A stretch of DNA of 64,000 nt from Fonsecaea monophora (taxonomy: Eukaryota; Ascomycota; Eurotiomycetes; Chaetothyriales; Herpotrichiellaceae), in assembly GCF_001642475.1 (NCBI RefSeq), contig NW_019173946.1, forward strand, positions 248,001 to 312,000, read 5' to 3'. A program made the position numbers and the translations under genes. Positions 1 to 12,657 of this stretch are shown here, piece after piece. The first letter of the stretch is position 1, and each line of letters opens with the position of its first letter. Below the pieces are notes generated by a model. That model was not told the DNA's origin. It did not search any database and saw only the letters and a program-made list of their open reading frames with translations.

Positions 1-3000
1 AGATGGAAGACGCAAGTGGTTCGGTTGAGCCATCACGATTTAATACCATCTTTTCGTCGTTTTCCGAAAAGTAAATGGTGGCCATCTTCTCCGGCCTCAG
101 AAGCAGCCATAACTGGGCGATCTCTAGATTTCCTTCTAGCATTTGAGCTCCCACATCGATGATAACATCGAGTGGTCCGTCTGCAGTGATGCGTTGCAGC
201 AACTTCTTCGTAGTCAGCCTCTGACCAGATGGTGATGCGGCACAGAAGTATTTCCGGTTATCAAACCTCAACAGGGTACACAGAGTTGACGCTGTGATGT
301 GTCTCAAGTCCGGAAGATCCTTCTGTATGATTGGTATTTTGCTGTCGCACGTGCCACTGAAGCCAACTGTAAGCACTCCTTCGTTTCTACACAGATCCCA
401 AGCCGAGGTGGACAATTTGTATCGAAACTCTTTCGCTGCCGAAAGGAATACAACGTGTCGGAGAAAGAAGTTGATCAACTCGCTGTTGATGCGTAGATGG
501 GCGTACAGAGTATCCACGCAAGTGGCATCATCTAGGTTGATGGAGTTGATTTTGCGGTATTTTTCAGGAATCTTGGAATGTTTCACCCAATTATGGTATG
601 CGTCAGCGGGATCTGGCAGCTTGAGCAAGATAAGAAGGCATCTCCTCAAGTCCTGGTGAAGAATGCCTGTGTAATAGAATGACATTGCGGTCAGGATGAT
701 TGCCGCTTCCGGCTGTGCAAACTCAGCACTGGGTGATGGAACTGATTTGGCACGATACGGAACTGCGCTCAAAGTTCGAGTCCGATCCAGCCCATAGTTC
801 ACCTGCCAGCGTTTGTGCAGAGCATGACTCAAAATTTGATGTGATACCAGACCTCTGGCCACATAGAGTAGGTTGAGTCTGGAGGAGTTCCGAAAGTGTT
901 GGGTGATCAATTCACATTGGGCCGCGTCGACGTCCACATTGAGAATGAACGAGCTGATGGCGTGAAGCACCTCTGGATCGCAGTGGCCGAGAGAAAGGCA
1001 TGAAAGCTGTCCATTGACGATGGCCTCAGTCACGAACTTTGCCACTGCCGCCGCGCCATCATCGTTGAGCACTCTGAAATGGGGGAAAGCGCCTGGGCCT
1101 CGGGCTTCAACTTCGATTCCGGTTGGACACTGGTTGAAAAGCGCATACGCATTTTTCTGGACCAAAGACAAGACTTCCAACGAAACATTCCATCGGTCTG
1201 GCGCTCCGGAAAGAAGGTTTGCTTCCCCACTCGTGTAGACAAGTTCGTATCCAGGTTTCAACAGCTCGTCGGACTCGTCGAGGACATCTCTAGCATTGCA
1301 ATCAAGCCATTTCTGAACGTCGATGAGGTTGGCAGCAAGATGGTGAGTGTCCGGTGTCAGCTTATCTATGCCCACAAGGCGAAAAGAGTTCAGGTATTCT
1401 GGTAGAGTCAGCAGTACCCCTCCCCCTTCCCGGCATTCCTGATACAGGCTCATCAGTCGCTGGGGTGTTTCGGCGGTTAAATTGGTCTGCCTGGAAAAGG
1501 GCAGATAGTAGAGGTTCCTGCCCACCAAGCCTGCAAGAGAGCGTGATAAGATCCGGAGCATTTCTTGTGCAAGTGGTTTCAGCACGACGACTCGAACGAG
1601 ATGCGAACCTTGAGCAAGTGCTGTTACCACAAGATTTAAAATCACACTTGTTTTTCCCTCACCCATACCCAGGAGAACAGTACCATTTTCCGGCTTGAGC
1701 AATTCAGTTGCTACACGGATCTGCACAGGTCGAATGAGAAAGTTGTTTTGGCACTCGAGAAGGAGCCAGTCAGGCCACTCCTCTGGCGACCATGCAGAGT
1801 GTGCAGGATTTGCAAGCTCGTTATTGAGAGCGAACGCATCATCGGCAGCAAGGAACTTTTGTAATCTTTCCACACGTTGAGCGGCCGTAATCTCTCTTGC
1901 AAATTGGAGAAGAACAGATATCCAGCAAGAAGGTACTTTCTTTCGATTGTCAGCGGAGAGGAGCTGAAGCAATGTCAACTCAGACACCTGTGGCCAGAGT
2001 CTTGCTGTTACGAGAGCCTCTTGCGTGTCGACACGCGGTCTCAATAACTTGCGGGTTCGACCAAGAATGTAGGAGATTCGGGCTCTAGATTCCTCAAGCT
2101 TTTTAGCCAGAACCTCACCAGAAGGCACTTCCATCTTGATCGTGTCCTGGCCCAACCGGCACTTCATAGCCTGGTTGCTGTCATTCAAAAAACTCCCGTA
2201 ATCACGTACGGCTGTAGAGGTATCAGAAAGTAACTCTTCAGCAATAGCTTCTAGTTCTTCCAAGCTAGAACGAGCTTGGTTAGAATCCAGGAATTGAGGT
2301 GTAGTCTTTCGAGACACAAGCTCTGATGACAAATCTCCATCTAATTCAGTAGGCTTGCTGTCGCTGAAAGCCTGCATGGTGACTGGCGTCACGACCATGA
2401 GGTCAAGCAGCGAAAAGTGAGTATTTTGACGTAAACAAGGGCTGGCAGGCCCGAGGTCGACAATGAGGTCCGGGACATCTTGGCCATTCCAGACGCTGCT
2501 AAAACCTCTGAGCTCATTGTCGTAATTCTCGAGGAGTTGCAAAAAGACATGATTTTTGTGCCAAACGGCAAACCTCCCATTCAGCAGCATTTTCAGATCC
2601 GAAATCTCGTAGTGATTCAAAGACCTCTTTGGAGGGAATCGAACGGTGTCATTCGGCCAGGATTCTTGTGCAGCTTCCAGGATCGACTCGCGCTGATTGT
2701 TGAGCTCCTGATCAAACTGCCGTCGCTGTTCCGCGATCGCTTCTTCATCGTTTTCCGCATTTACGGATGCCTTGCTCGGGATGAATGGTTTCCGACATTG
2801 AAAAATGAGTGTCGAGATCTCCTTGTGATTGTAGCTGTAGCCGTCTCTCAAGTCGTATGAATCGTGTTCCGGGGCTGGGAGGCCCCTGAGAACAGGCGAA
2901 ATCGCAAATGCAAAGAGTGATCTCAACTGCGCTTCAATCGCAGGTTGCTTGAATACTAACAATGACAAGACCAGCATGACATTTTCTTTTGAGGCAGACG

Positions 3001-6000
3001 GGGATCTGCATAGGCTCATTAGACGAGGGAAGAGTTCTTTAAGGTCCTGGCTCAAAAGACCTGAAAATGAGTTGAAGGTGAATTCCTCGTTGAATCCTTT
3101 GACATCTTTCCAAAGCTGAATTGTACTTTTCCAAGATGTACTGACATCAAACGTGGAAGGCGAGGTCTCAATAAGGTTGGCCATAGCAGCCGACGCATAA
3201 TAGTGGTCATCTAGATCTCGATCCCGTGCACGATAATCTTTGTCCTCGACTGGGAGAGAGGTTGATGTAACAGCTTCGCTTGGGAAAAGCTTTCGTGTTC
3301 GGTGATGTGATCTGTCCAACAATGCATAGTCCCCATTGTATGATATGGCACTCACTTGAGAATCAAACAACCAATCTGCTTTCATGTTGTGGGCGATAAT
3401 AGCGTGGACTGTCCCAAAGAAGATATCACGTTGGGCCATGACTGGTAGGACACCGTTAAAAGTGATGGTCTGCATAGTTTTGAGATGGGGAGGGTAGAAG
3501 CTCCTCCCTGGTGTAAGCCGAGCAATCAAAGATAATATGGCATGGGCACGCGGCGACAATGGCTGGCATGTGTAGCAGATGGCATCCGACAAAGCGAACA
3601 GACTCTCTTCAGTGCCCGTCCTGCCGGTCAGAGAGTCAGGCTCCACAAAGCTTGTCACCGCATGTAGGTATGCCTTGTAGAGATGTGCTTCCAGATCTTG
3701 ACCAATTAGCTGCCCGAGTCTAGCATCGACGCGGAACTGCGAAAAGGTAACAGAATCGGTGCCTCCCAGCTGGACCTGAGCGGAGATATGAGGCGGTGCG
3801 GCAACTATTCTCACATCACCGTGTGGGATGAGAACTGTTCTCAGGTTTGATCCAGCAATCTTACTCGTCGATCGCAGAATTAGACGAGACTTGAATCCAT
3901 AGAGTGTTCCTAATGTTTGGTCAAAGTCTATGAAGGCAGAAAGCTCTTTGCAAACCATACGACCTTCAAAGTCGACGTAAAAATGCAGGTGATAGCGAGG
4001 AAGCTCAATCTCGATTATCGTGTTTTGGCTGGATGTGATGAGGATGTGTGCCGATTGCTCAATCGGTCTGAGAGCTTCGCAAATAGTTGACCCAACTGAA
4101 CTATGGGTATCTATCAAATACTTCTGGCCGGCATACATGGATGTCATAGACCTTGCATGAAGATTAGTGCTCAGGATCCAGTTGCATTCTTCTGAGTGGA
4201 AAGGTCGCGCCCGAGGACGGAAAACCACGGTGCCGTCACGCAAGGACATCCAAGGGGTAGTGTTCTCGACGATAACTCGCGGAAGGTCTTCTAGAAAGTG
4301 ATTGCGATTGATTGCCTCGAAAGTATTATCGGTTTGCTGCGAACGGATGAGTAGAACGTCACCACGCAAGCCGAAATAGACACGATGGCCATGAAAATCA
4401 TCCTTGGTCATGTACTCCATGTCGTCGATATCAGCAGCGAAAACGTCCAAGTCTACATCGCCAAAGATGGAGCGGTAGAGTGGATCAGAAGTATACCGAG
4501 CAGGTAGCTGAGAAATCGCCCGTCCGGAGACAAGAAGGCTGCCGGAGACTAGATTGTAGTGAACGACTTTAGAAGAAGTCCGATTTGAAATCCAGGAGGA
4601 ATCATCTGAGTGAACTGTCTGCCACTTGTTGGTGAACCTAGCTGTTGTCCAAAATCTCTTGATACCATCTGTAATTGCGAACTGATGGAGCTCAAGGCTG
4701 GCTTGAAGATGTTTGTGGTTTCGTCTCGCAAGGTACGCATCATTCAAAAGCTGTGCTTCACTGCTGGGAGACTTTGTGGCAGGCTGGGATTTCCGGTGCG
4801 TGTGCAAGTGAACAGAAGCCTCCACATAGTCTGCCACAGCATCCTGGTCAGAGAACATGGAAGGTTGCGCCTCTGTATCGACGGTATACGTGTGACGACA
4901 AAGAATGCATGCATGCAATATCTGACGTGAAAGGTCTCCGAGAGTAGAGCTGTCAGCACGAGCATTTTTCCGTTCAGCGTAGAGTTTGGTCATCTGGCGT
5001 ATCCAACATAGACCAGAGCGACGAATCCAGAGAACAAGGTCCATGCAGCGCTTTGTGGCGTCTTCAAACGACGACAGCGACATAACCTTGAGGGCCACTT
5101 CTAGCAATATAGCCGCCGCCGCCACTTCTTTAAAATTCGCTTCTATTCTTTTAAATGCACTATTGAGGGCGTCCAGCAACGAAGACGTGAAGTGCTCTTC
5201 CTCAAGTACAGCCTGAGATTCACGTAGCAGCGAGGTAGGACATGCTTGACCAACTTGAGAGATAGCGTAACGAAAGACAAGAGCTGTTGAGGGAGAGTTG
5301 AGGTCGATTTCTGCGGAGGTGATTGCTCCAAGAACATTGAGTAGTTGGAGTCTTTCCCCAGATCTTAGCGATCCCAAGAGCACAAATTCATGAGAGCCCA
5401 TCTCTTTAGGGCACTTGGACTGTTGAGAGATGACTTGATTTTGTGTATGGCTGGTTAAGTTGGCATAGCCATTAAAGACACTGTTTGGAGAGTCTGTGGC
5501 TTTGGTATAGCAATGGCTTCGCAACGAAGGATTTCCGGTCTGGTCTGCCGTCCATAGAGCCAGATTCGAAGCATCATGCATCCTAGGGCGAAGGCCGTTG
5601 CTGACCAAGACGGGGTCAACATTTAATGAGGCCTTGAGATAGTGTGATTTCAGAACGGGCTTTACCGAGGATGCAAGAGTGATCCGTCGATTTCTCCGTT
5701 GGGCGTACTTCTCAAGTGGTCCGTACGAGAGTAGTCCCTGGTTGGACGCCGACCCGGTGACTTGGCTGGTTCTGCAAACATCTTGAAGTAAGAAAAATGT
5801 GGCATCTCGCCAGGAGACAATCGCATCGGGGGCGGCAAGCTCAAAGATCACTGCTTTGCACAGGGTCTCGTCGTCTGGGAGTGGCCATTCGTGTTTGGAT
5901 ATCTGGAGGTCCTTGGCTTGCTGTTCCTGTTTACATTTCTGGCATTTCTTGTCATGTCTAGGCCTGCCAACATATGGCTTTCCGTACCTGTTGACCCCTT

Positions 6001-7849
6001 TGGGGATGAAGACGCCACATTTCATTTCACTGACTTCTGTCATCATTTCGTCAAATGTCTTCTTTTTCGACTCCCACTCGTCAGACTTAGCTCTCCGTGC
6101 TTGATGAGCATCTTCTTCGACCGTAGCGCGTAGGGCCTGCAGATCAGAAGATTGGTCGTAAAATCTCACAGCGAAGCAGCCTGGTGACGGATCGACGAAG
6201 AGAGAAGGACTGGTGTGGGCACACCGTAATCGTCTTGATTTGATGTAGAGTTCCACCTTTGACAGTCTGTCCAGTTCAGTTCGATTACTGAGAAGAAGAG
6301 GTCCAAAGAGAGTGACAGGAATCTCCTGTGGATACTCCAAGAGGAGCGGATATGAAGTAGTTGCAATGATGTCCAGGGCCATCCACAATTCGAACATCGT
6401 AAGGAGCATAATGGACATTCGCTCCGCATGTAGCTGGTAGTTCTTCTTGGCTAAAGCATAATACTTCTGTATCAGTCCATACAGGCTGCGGCATGCGGCT
6501 GCAGTTGACACGTTGACCGCTATCCAGCTGCTCAAACACTCCTCAACCCAGAGCTCAAAGTCGACAAGACAAAAGAGGACGTCTTTAGCCTGTGTAAAGA
6601 TCTCGACTTCCGGTAGTAGGTACTTTGACAACGGCATTCTACCGGATGACGGAGGGATGTAAGAAGTGAGTGAGTACTTGAAAGCTTTTCGAGAGCGACT
6701 CCAGATGTTGTGTATTATGGAGCAACTGTTCTTCAACACCAGGTGATCTGATACTTCGCTGAGAGGGACAGGTCGAACGACAACTCTGTCTCTATCGACA
6801 GTCTCGGCCCATTGGCGGCGGATACTGTTGTCGAGTAGGTCTAGGGTCGAGTTGACGGCTTTTTAGACAAAGTTCAGCGTGAACAGTCCCAGTTTGGCAT
6901 TACGCCTAGCCAATTTCACACGCAGAACGTGGAGAATGTCGGGTCTATTGTCAATGGCCGCAATACCAGCTGCTATCCGAGACAAGAAGAATAACATGAA
7001 GTTTTTGTAATGGCAATGTCCCTCACCTTCGAGGTCTGCGTTGACAAGGGCGATGTGAAGGGCAACCTTGGCAGCTAGCCAAACACCTGACCGGCGCCAA
7101 GGTAAGTGGGCATTTTTCCAGCAAACATCATCGTGAACGCGTTTGCGGATGGGCAAACTCGACGCCGTCTTTCCACAGCCACCCAAGACACTGAACAGCC
7201 ACTCGGAGACTGCTCGAGGATGGGCAGATTGCCGCTCCTCAACCATAGTATTGTTTGCCTTCTTCGTGGTTTCCATAGCCATTTTCAATGGTTCAACTGA
7301 CAGCATATAGATGGCATCTCCAAGGCTTTTGAGAAAGGAAGAATCCTCGAGTTTCGACTTCGACAAAAATACCGATCGTGCTGGGAAGTGTCGGATGACG
7401 GCGTCTTTGGCACTGAGAACCGCATCAGTCTTTGCAAGCACCTCAAAGCACTCGAAGATGGCTCCGTTTGGCTTGCTTCGAATCAGGATGGCGGCATTTT
7501 GGGGTTGAATGTAGAAAAGCAAAACATCTGGAAGGCTGATTAGCAGTGACTGATGATCCTTGTAAAAGCTCTCACCATCTTGATGCCTATGTTCAAGGGT
7601 ACTAGTAATGACTTCGCGACATGGGGCACCTTGGTGGTAGATATCGACCCACTTGGCTAGTGAACGTGAGAGTCGCCTCCAGATGGGGCGCTCGTGCCTA
7701 AAGACAGAAAAGGAAAGCGTAAAGTCGCGCGTGGCATCTAAGATCTCTTTCAGGAGATCATCAGCGCCTGATTCGCCGTGATGTTCTTGTGGTAGTTTCG
7801 GGGGAAGGAACACATGTTCGAACACGAAGCTCACGGCTTCGGCTCTCAT
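1..7849 (-). CDS. Giant DUF6606/DUF3638/DUF3645 protein, 3' end outside window, carries an in-frame stop
   Basis: One reading frame runs from ATG 7849 to the window edge (about 2616 codons) with a single interruption, a TAA at 6863-6865 (codon 329). No intron is needed. The N-terminus has the DUF6606 signature HVFLPPKLPQ (residues 12-21), followed by VHDDVCWK and LPWRR near residue 245. Near residue 640 there is a CQKC pair followed by HEWPLP, also typical of this family. Near residue 2060 the DUF3638 region has a P-loop-like GMGEGKTS, and near 2190 an acidic DESDE resembling motif II of helicase-type ATPases. DUF3645 follows, with VPYRAKSVPSP. These large fungal proteins have no settled function; an ATP-dependent role is inferred from the two motifs. 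The start is the first true ATG in frame and sits just before the conserved domain. Divergent from the WW-domain gene. Family assignment is strong; intactness is uncertain. Confidence 0.85.
6863..6865 (-). other. In-frame TAA stop inside the DUF6606 region
   Basis: The stop falls between the residues FTLNFV and KAVNSTLDLLDNS of an otherwise continuous frame, and the same frame stays open for the remaining 6.8 kb. No standard intron removes it. The only 3n candidate is 60 nt, from GTTCAC to AACAG, and its donor is poor. A point mutation, a sequencing error, or a truncated protein are all possible. Confidence 0.7.
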
Positions 7850-9216
7850 TGTGTCAGTGGAAACTTGCCGAGGGACAAGCAGCAAGATGCTGCTTTCCCC
7901 CGGATAACGTTGCGAGATTCGATCTCTATGAAACAGGCTGCAAGCTGCAGATTTAAGGTTGATCAAGAAGTTGAAGACGATGAAGAAGAAGACTTGTACA
8001 AGAGGTAGGTGTGGTTTGGCAGACTGAAATTTCAGGAGAGGATATTGGAACGAAATTGATTGTGACCTCTGGTTGACAGGAGATAGTCTTGGCAGATAAA
8101 CAGAGAAGCCTGTCAAGTGAATGTATAGTGATCCAAATTTGACATCGGGTGTGGCAGAATCACTGGTCGTGGACGATGAGCCCAGGTTGTCTTCACCTCC
8201 ATTTGCCAAGCTCTTCGACCTTCACCCAGCGCGAGCATTGTCTCCTGAATCATTTTGATCTCTTGGCGGTAGCAAAAAAAACTCAGAGCTTGTATAGTGG
8301 CCAGGCATCATGTTACTGTTGTCGCCGCGGCTGAATGCATCGCCTGCTACGGTGCAGATCGCCGAACCAGGAGTTGTATATTTAATTTTGGTAGGGGTTT
8401 TGGGGTCCTGGTGGTTAATGGTGCCTTATAGCTCTAGCTATTAGTATAGCGATCCTATTGGTAATATGGAATATAGAATGTTAGAGCAGAAGGCCCTGCA
8501 TAGAGGGCAGCCTTTCTCTTCGAGGTCGCGAATTCGCCCAACCCAAGGGCGTTTCGAAAGCGGATCGCTGACCCTGAGCCTGCAAAGTTGTTCCTTACAT
8601 GTGTATTCAACACAAGCTTCGTTGGAGTCTATCGTGGGTTTGGTTCTGATGGCACTAGCGAGGTAAGCACATTAGGATGATGGAATCGCTGTTCGTGTCC
8701 ACTTCTAGCGCAGCGGCGCTGAGGTATTTGTGTGGGTCGCATGTTGCAGATTCGAGGACAAAGTTGTCCCAATTCACATTCGAAAAAGAGACTTCGAGGT
8801 CCTCGGACGAACATGATGGTGGCGAGCTCTGTGAAAGGATGTAAAGCAAGCAATGAAGGAAGTTTGGAGGTTGGATTTGGACTCGCACGACTCGCAACAT
8901 GACGCCTGATTGGGTCAAGCGAGGTCGCCACAGTCTCTTCTTTTCCGGGATTTCATTGGTGGATCAAGTGTGGCTGAGCCTGCTTAGCGTGAGCTTGATT
9001 GGTCAGGTTCTCAGGCACCGCAGCTCCCGATTACTCCGAGAAGGGCCATCTGCGTCACTATCACCGTCTGAGCCTCAACCCGCGATTTGTATTTCTGTCG
9101 CGCTTCTCACTTCTCTACACATCTCCCTGATTCCGCAGGTAGCTAGCAGTAGGCACTTAAATCTACCACCCTACCGACTCTGAACCTGTCCTACACTTTC
9201 TATCTTTACACTCAAC
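7850..9216. other. Divergent intergenic region between DUF3638 gene and WW-domain gene
   Basis: 1.37 kb holding the promoters of both genes. Short frames here lack conserved motifs. The strand facing the WW-domain gene carries ATTGG (reverse CCAAT) motifs, and the leader just before ATG 9217 is C/A-rich, as is common in fungal 5' UTRs. I see no RNA gene or repeat. Confidence 0.5.
8909..9002 (+). promoter_or_regulatory. Cluster of three CCAAT-box (ATTGG) motifs upstream of the WW-domain gene
   Basis: ATTGG occurs at 8909-8913, 8955-8959 and 8998-9002, about 215-310 nt before the ATG. A fourth copy is at 8457-8461. The CCAAT-binding complex (Hap2/3/5) recognises this pentamer in fungi. Three copies in 94 bp at typical promoter distance is suggestive, but the motif is short and could recur by chance. 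Confidence 0.35.
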
Positions 9217-10074
9217 ATGTCCGCGCCAGCAGAACCCCCACCAACCTACGACCAGGCCACTGGCTCTTCGGCCACAACATCCGCCAAACGACAGAAATCA
9301 TCGCACCTAGAAGTGCCGTCTGCAAAAAATGGGATCCCAACAGAAGCCCGCCGCTCGATGGAAGACCTTCAGAGACCTTTACCCGAAGGGTGGGTACGGC
9401 AGTACGATCCCAAGGAGAACCACCAGTTCTTCGTGAATACAAATGTCGAGCCACCCAAATCATACTGGGAGCACCCATTAGATATTCCCGAAGTCCTGAA
9501 GAGCTTGAGCACGGAGGAACGCGAAAGACTGCAAGAAGAAGAGGATAGGTTGAGAAGACAGGCACCACATTCCGCCGACCACTCCGAGGACGAACAATAC
9601 CCACCAGAACTCCCCGCCCGGCCATCCTCCTCACAACAAGCCGGTCAAAAGAAGACCTTTGGCGAGAAACTGAAAGATAAAGTCACCGGCACAACGCACG
9701 AGGAACGTGTGCGCAGCCGTGCGCAACGCGCAGAAGAAGAGAGACAATATTACGAAGCACATATGAGGCTGCGACAAGCTATGCAGCGAGCACAAATGAC
9801 AGGTCAGCCTCAGTTCTTCGCCAAAGACAGAGACGGCAAGAACATCTACGTGGAGCCTCCCGGGGGTCCTGGCTATGGATATGGCGGATACGGACCAAGG
9901 GGTTATGGTGTCAACCCTTATTCAAGCGGGCCATATGCCGACCCCAACGCCAGATTTATTCGACCAGGCTATCCCTATAATCGTCCATACGGCGCTTATC
10001 CGGGAGGTGGATATGGATTGCCCATTGCGGGAGGGTTGCTTGGAGGGTTGCTTCTTGGTGGACTATTGTTCTAG
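9217..10074 (+). CDS. WW-domain protein with Gly/Tyr-rich C-terminal tail
   Basis: Intronless, 285 aa. A PPPTYDQ motif lies near the N-terminus (residues 8-14). One WW domain spans about residues 54-88, starting LPEGWVRQYDP and ending SYWEHP, so both signature tryptophans and the closing proline are present. A charged, probably helical stretch covers about 95-190, and the C-terminal 75 residues are rich in G, Y and P, ending in a hydrophobic GGLLGGLLLGGLLF. WW domains bind proline-rich ligands such as PPxY. The layout (N-terminal WW, Gly-rich tail ending in a hydrophobic glycine run) resembles yeast Wwm1, which interacts with metacaspase, but orthology is not proven. The ATG follows a CA-rich leader, CTCAACATG. 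Convergent with the small secreted protein gene. Confidence 0.88.
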   Translation: MSAPAEPPPTYDQATGSSATTSAKRQKSSHLEVPSAKNGIPTEARRSMEDLQRPLPEGWVRQYDPKENHQFFVNTNVEPPKSYWEHPLDIPEVLKSLSTEERERLQEEEDRLRRQAPHSADHSEDEQYPPELPARPSSSQQAGQKKTFGEKLKDKVTGTTHEERVRSRAQRAEEERQYYEAHMRLRQAMQRAQMTGQPQFFAKDRDGKNIYVEPPGGPGYGYGGYGPRGYGVNPYSSGPYADPNARFIRPGYPYNRPYGAYPGGGYGLPIAGGLLGGLLLGGLLF

Positions 10075-10411
10075 GACTGCTTTTCAAGGATTCAGGAATG
10101 CGGTCACGGCAGGGCTGCTGGTTATTGTCATTGATCGAGACGAGGTTTACGAGGTTCGGCATTGCTTTTCATACTGATATCCTACCTAGCACTTCTTTAT
10201 GCTTTATGCTTGATACAATCGAATGAATTGTTATACCTTACGTCTGCTTCTTGGATATACAGTCCATCTTCCGAATCCATCTTTTCGCCATCGTTTCTCG
10301 CATTCGATTCATGCGTTTTTATTTTGACATGAAATTTTAGCGGAAGAAGTACAATCCCAATAATACACCGCGGCATTTGTTCCACAACACGTCTTGACCA
10401 TTATTCACGTG
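10075..10411. other. Convergent intergenic region
   Basis: 337 nt between the 3' ends of the WW-domain gene and the small secreted protein gene. It is AT-rich and presumably holds both 3' UTRs. I see nothing else in it. Confidence 0.5.
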
Positions 10412-11082
10412 TCAAGAGTAGCTGCAAGTCGTACAAACCACCACTTCATCGAACGTCACCTTCGAGCCGTCGTCATGAGTCGATGCCGATGTCACGATAC
10501 CACCAACACAAGCGGACGCCCCTTGCCCGAGATTTACACTGCCGGTGTAAAAAATGCATTCGGCAGACGAGAACGCCGCGAAAGACGAATCATGCACGAC
10601 GCTGGAAACCAAGGTGGCGCTCCTGAGAGGACTGTCGAAGACCGTGGTGCCGCTGCCTCTGAGCGAGACAGTAGGGTCACGCGAGAGCGAATACGGGACA
10701 GTGAGGGGGACGGTGGTTCCGGTCGCGGTGGTCACGGTGCCGATGGTGATGGAGGTCAGGCCGAGAGGGAGAGTGTCGTCTCCCTAGACGAGGATCGTAA
10801 GGTTGTTAGTGGCGCGATGAACATGGCAGGGTGCTGGGGTCGGAACAGAGGGTTTCATACTCGGGTGTGCAGCTTGGAACCGCAAGTAGCCAACTGTGAG
10901 TCGTCTTCAGCGAGGTTATAGTCAATCTGAGTATGTGTGAGCTTGTAATCCTCAAATTCAGTCAACAAGCCACAAACACTTGAGAGGGATGATCAGGAAC
11001 ATACCCGCGCTTTCAAGGCTGCGGCAGAAACACCAAGTGTCTGATGAGCCAGCAGAGCTATACTCGATGCTAGGAGCTGCAT
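10412..11082 (-). CDS. Small secreted Ser/Thr-rich protein, three exons
   Basis: Spliced model: exons 11005-11082, 10861-10950 and 10412-10783, joined in frame to give 179 aa. Exon 1 encodes a classic signal peptide: MQLLASSIALLAHQ, then TLGVSAAALKAR, with probable cleavage after VSA. Intron 1 (54 nt) starts GTATGT. Intron 2 (77 nt) starts GTATGA and has branch point CTAAC 22 nt before its TAG. The mature part is rich in Ser, Thr and Val, has five cysteines (two as CTTC near the C-terminus), and shows no recognisable domain, membrane segment or GPI signal. Likely extracellular or cell-wall associated; role unknown. It would be missed by simple open-frame searching because the first two exons are 26 and 30 codons. 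The 175-codon frame on the opposite strand is a shadow. Confidence 0.75.
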
Positions 11083-12657
11083 CGTTGGACTGGCTGCTCT
11101 TGATTTATCTCGTACTGCCTATGCTCGAATGTATTTCCCACTATCGTTTCCAGCTACACTTCTTGTTCTGTCGTGGTAGTATGACTAGAGTGTCGTATTT
11201 TCCTTCAGGTGGGAGAGATTTCCCTGGTTCTATAATGAGATCAGTCTCCCACCGCAGCGATGCGGTGTGTCTGGGATAACACAATGGATATTACGAGGAC
11301 GCTTTCCTGGCAAGAGGCAGCCTGCTGACCGACCTGCTGGCCACAATCAGATGCAAAAACCATATTGGTTCCTTCCCGCATCTTGGTCAGCCTTATATTT
11401 CCAGCCTGAGAGGTCTAACGTCTGCTTGGGAAGTGATTTTAGTTCTCAGAGCAACCAGGAGTTGAAGGTGCTAATAACTTTGTGTATTCCATGCTCAGCA
11501 ACCACTAGCGGCCAAATTTCCACGACGACTAAGATATCTTGAGAGGTCAGTGGTGATACATCGTCCTGCTTCCTCCTGGTGTTTGGGATGATGGGATTGA
11601 CTGAAGATGGAATTTAAGTTGTCAGCATCTGACATGACTGACGGGCAGACTCGTATCTAGTATACTTTCCAGTATCGATGTGATGGGAAATGCCGACATA
11701 GGCCATAGGCTCATTCTAGGGAAAGATAACGGGCTCCGCCTACCCTTTGCGGAAAGTTTGAGGTTGCCAAGCTGGATGGCAGTGGATGGTGGATGCACGA
11801 GGCTGGACCCCCCTTTGACCACCAGCCTCGTAACCATTGCAACGCCTACTGAGGAGAGCCATAAGTGTTACATCAATGGTCACTTCGCTTTGGTGCAGCG
11901 ATGTCCTCGAAAGCAAAGAAGCCATCACATCGCATTCCAACAAGGAAGAGCAGCAGCATTCAGAATGCCACAGAGCGATTGTGATCGAGCTAAAGGTAAT
12001 ATTTCACCTGTTTGATTTCTCGTGGCTAGTGGATCTAGTCGATTCTTTGAAAAGGGCAGGTAGCTATACGATAAAGAGCGCCCAGCACAGGGTTGTCAGC
12101 TTAAGAGGTTTCGGGAAAATACATGACATAGACGATTGGTACTTTCTCTCAAACAGCGTCACTAAATAGTTCTTTGTACAAACTATTCTTGACAGAGACG
12201 AAGCCGCCACAGTGATGGTCGCGTACACAGATGCGAATAGAGGAACTAACAACACATGATCGCAGAGTTGCAAATGCTCATCAGCAACCAAGGTGGACAC
12301 TACTACTGCCAAAAAGGGAGAGACGTTGTGTGGACCAAACACGAGCGCGGATATCGGCGCGCCTTCCTGCTTAGAAAATTCTTGATTGCTATCGACCTGC
12401 AGCCACCCAGCCTTGAGGGGCAGTGGGCGCTTCACCTGGTAGAGAAAGAACCGGCACGACTTTCGCCTCAGAGCTACACGGGGGTGAGTTTGCTCAGAAT
12501 ACGGGAGCCTAGATTCATGCCATATATTCTTCTAAGTATCTCCCAATCTCTTCATACAAACAAAACACCCTTTGGCTCCCTTCTAGCACAATCGCTTCTC
12601 AACCAGTGCCAGCCCTGTACGAGGTAATTTACGTGGAATCGCCGACTTGCTGGAAAG
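11083..12657. other. Divergent intergenic region
   Basis: 1.58 kb between the start codons of the secreted-protein gene and the cyclotransferase-like gene. Short frames on both strands (for example 12256-12627 and 12064-12435) have no family features and no consistent codon pattern. I found no RNA gene, repeat or transposon remnant. Confidence 0.45.

Noticed and set aside
6806..6880. Possible 60-nt intron (GTTCAC...AACAG) removing the in-frame stop
   Set aside because: Non-consensus donor and no good branch point; it would also delete a plausible family segment (KAVNSTLDLL). Kept only as an alternative.
10394..10921. 175-codon plus-strand frame
   Set aside because: It lies antisense to the spliced secreted-protein gene, is Arg/Gly-biased, and has no domain; the minus-strand model has a signal peptide and consensus introns.
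12064..12627. Two overlapping 123-codon frames on opposite strands upstream of the cyclotransferase-like gene
   Set aside because: Neither shows a domain, and the minus-strand one starts without ATG.
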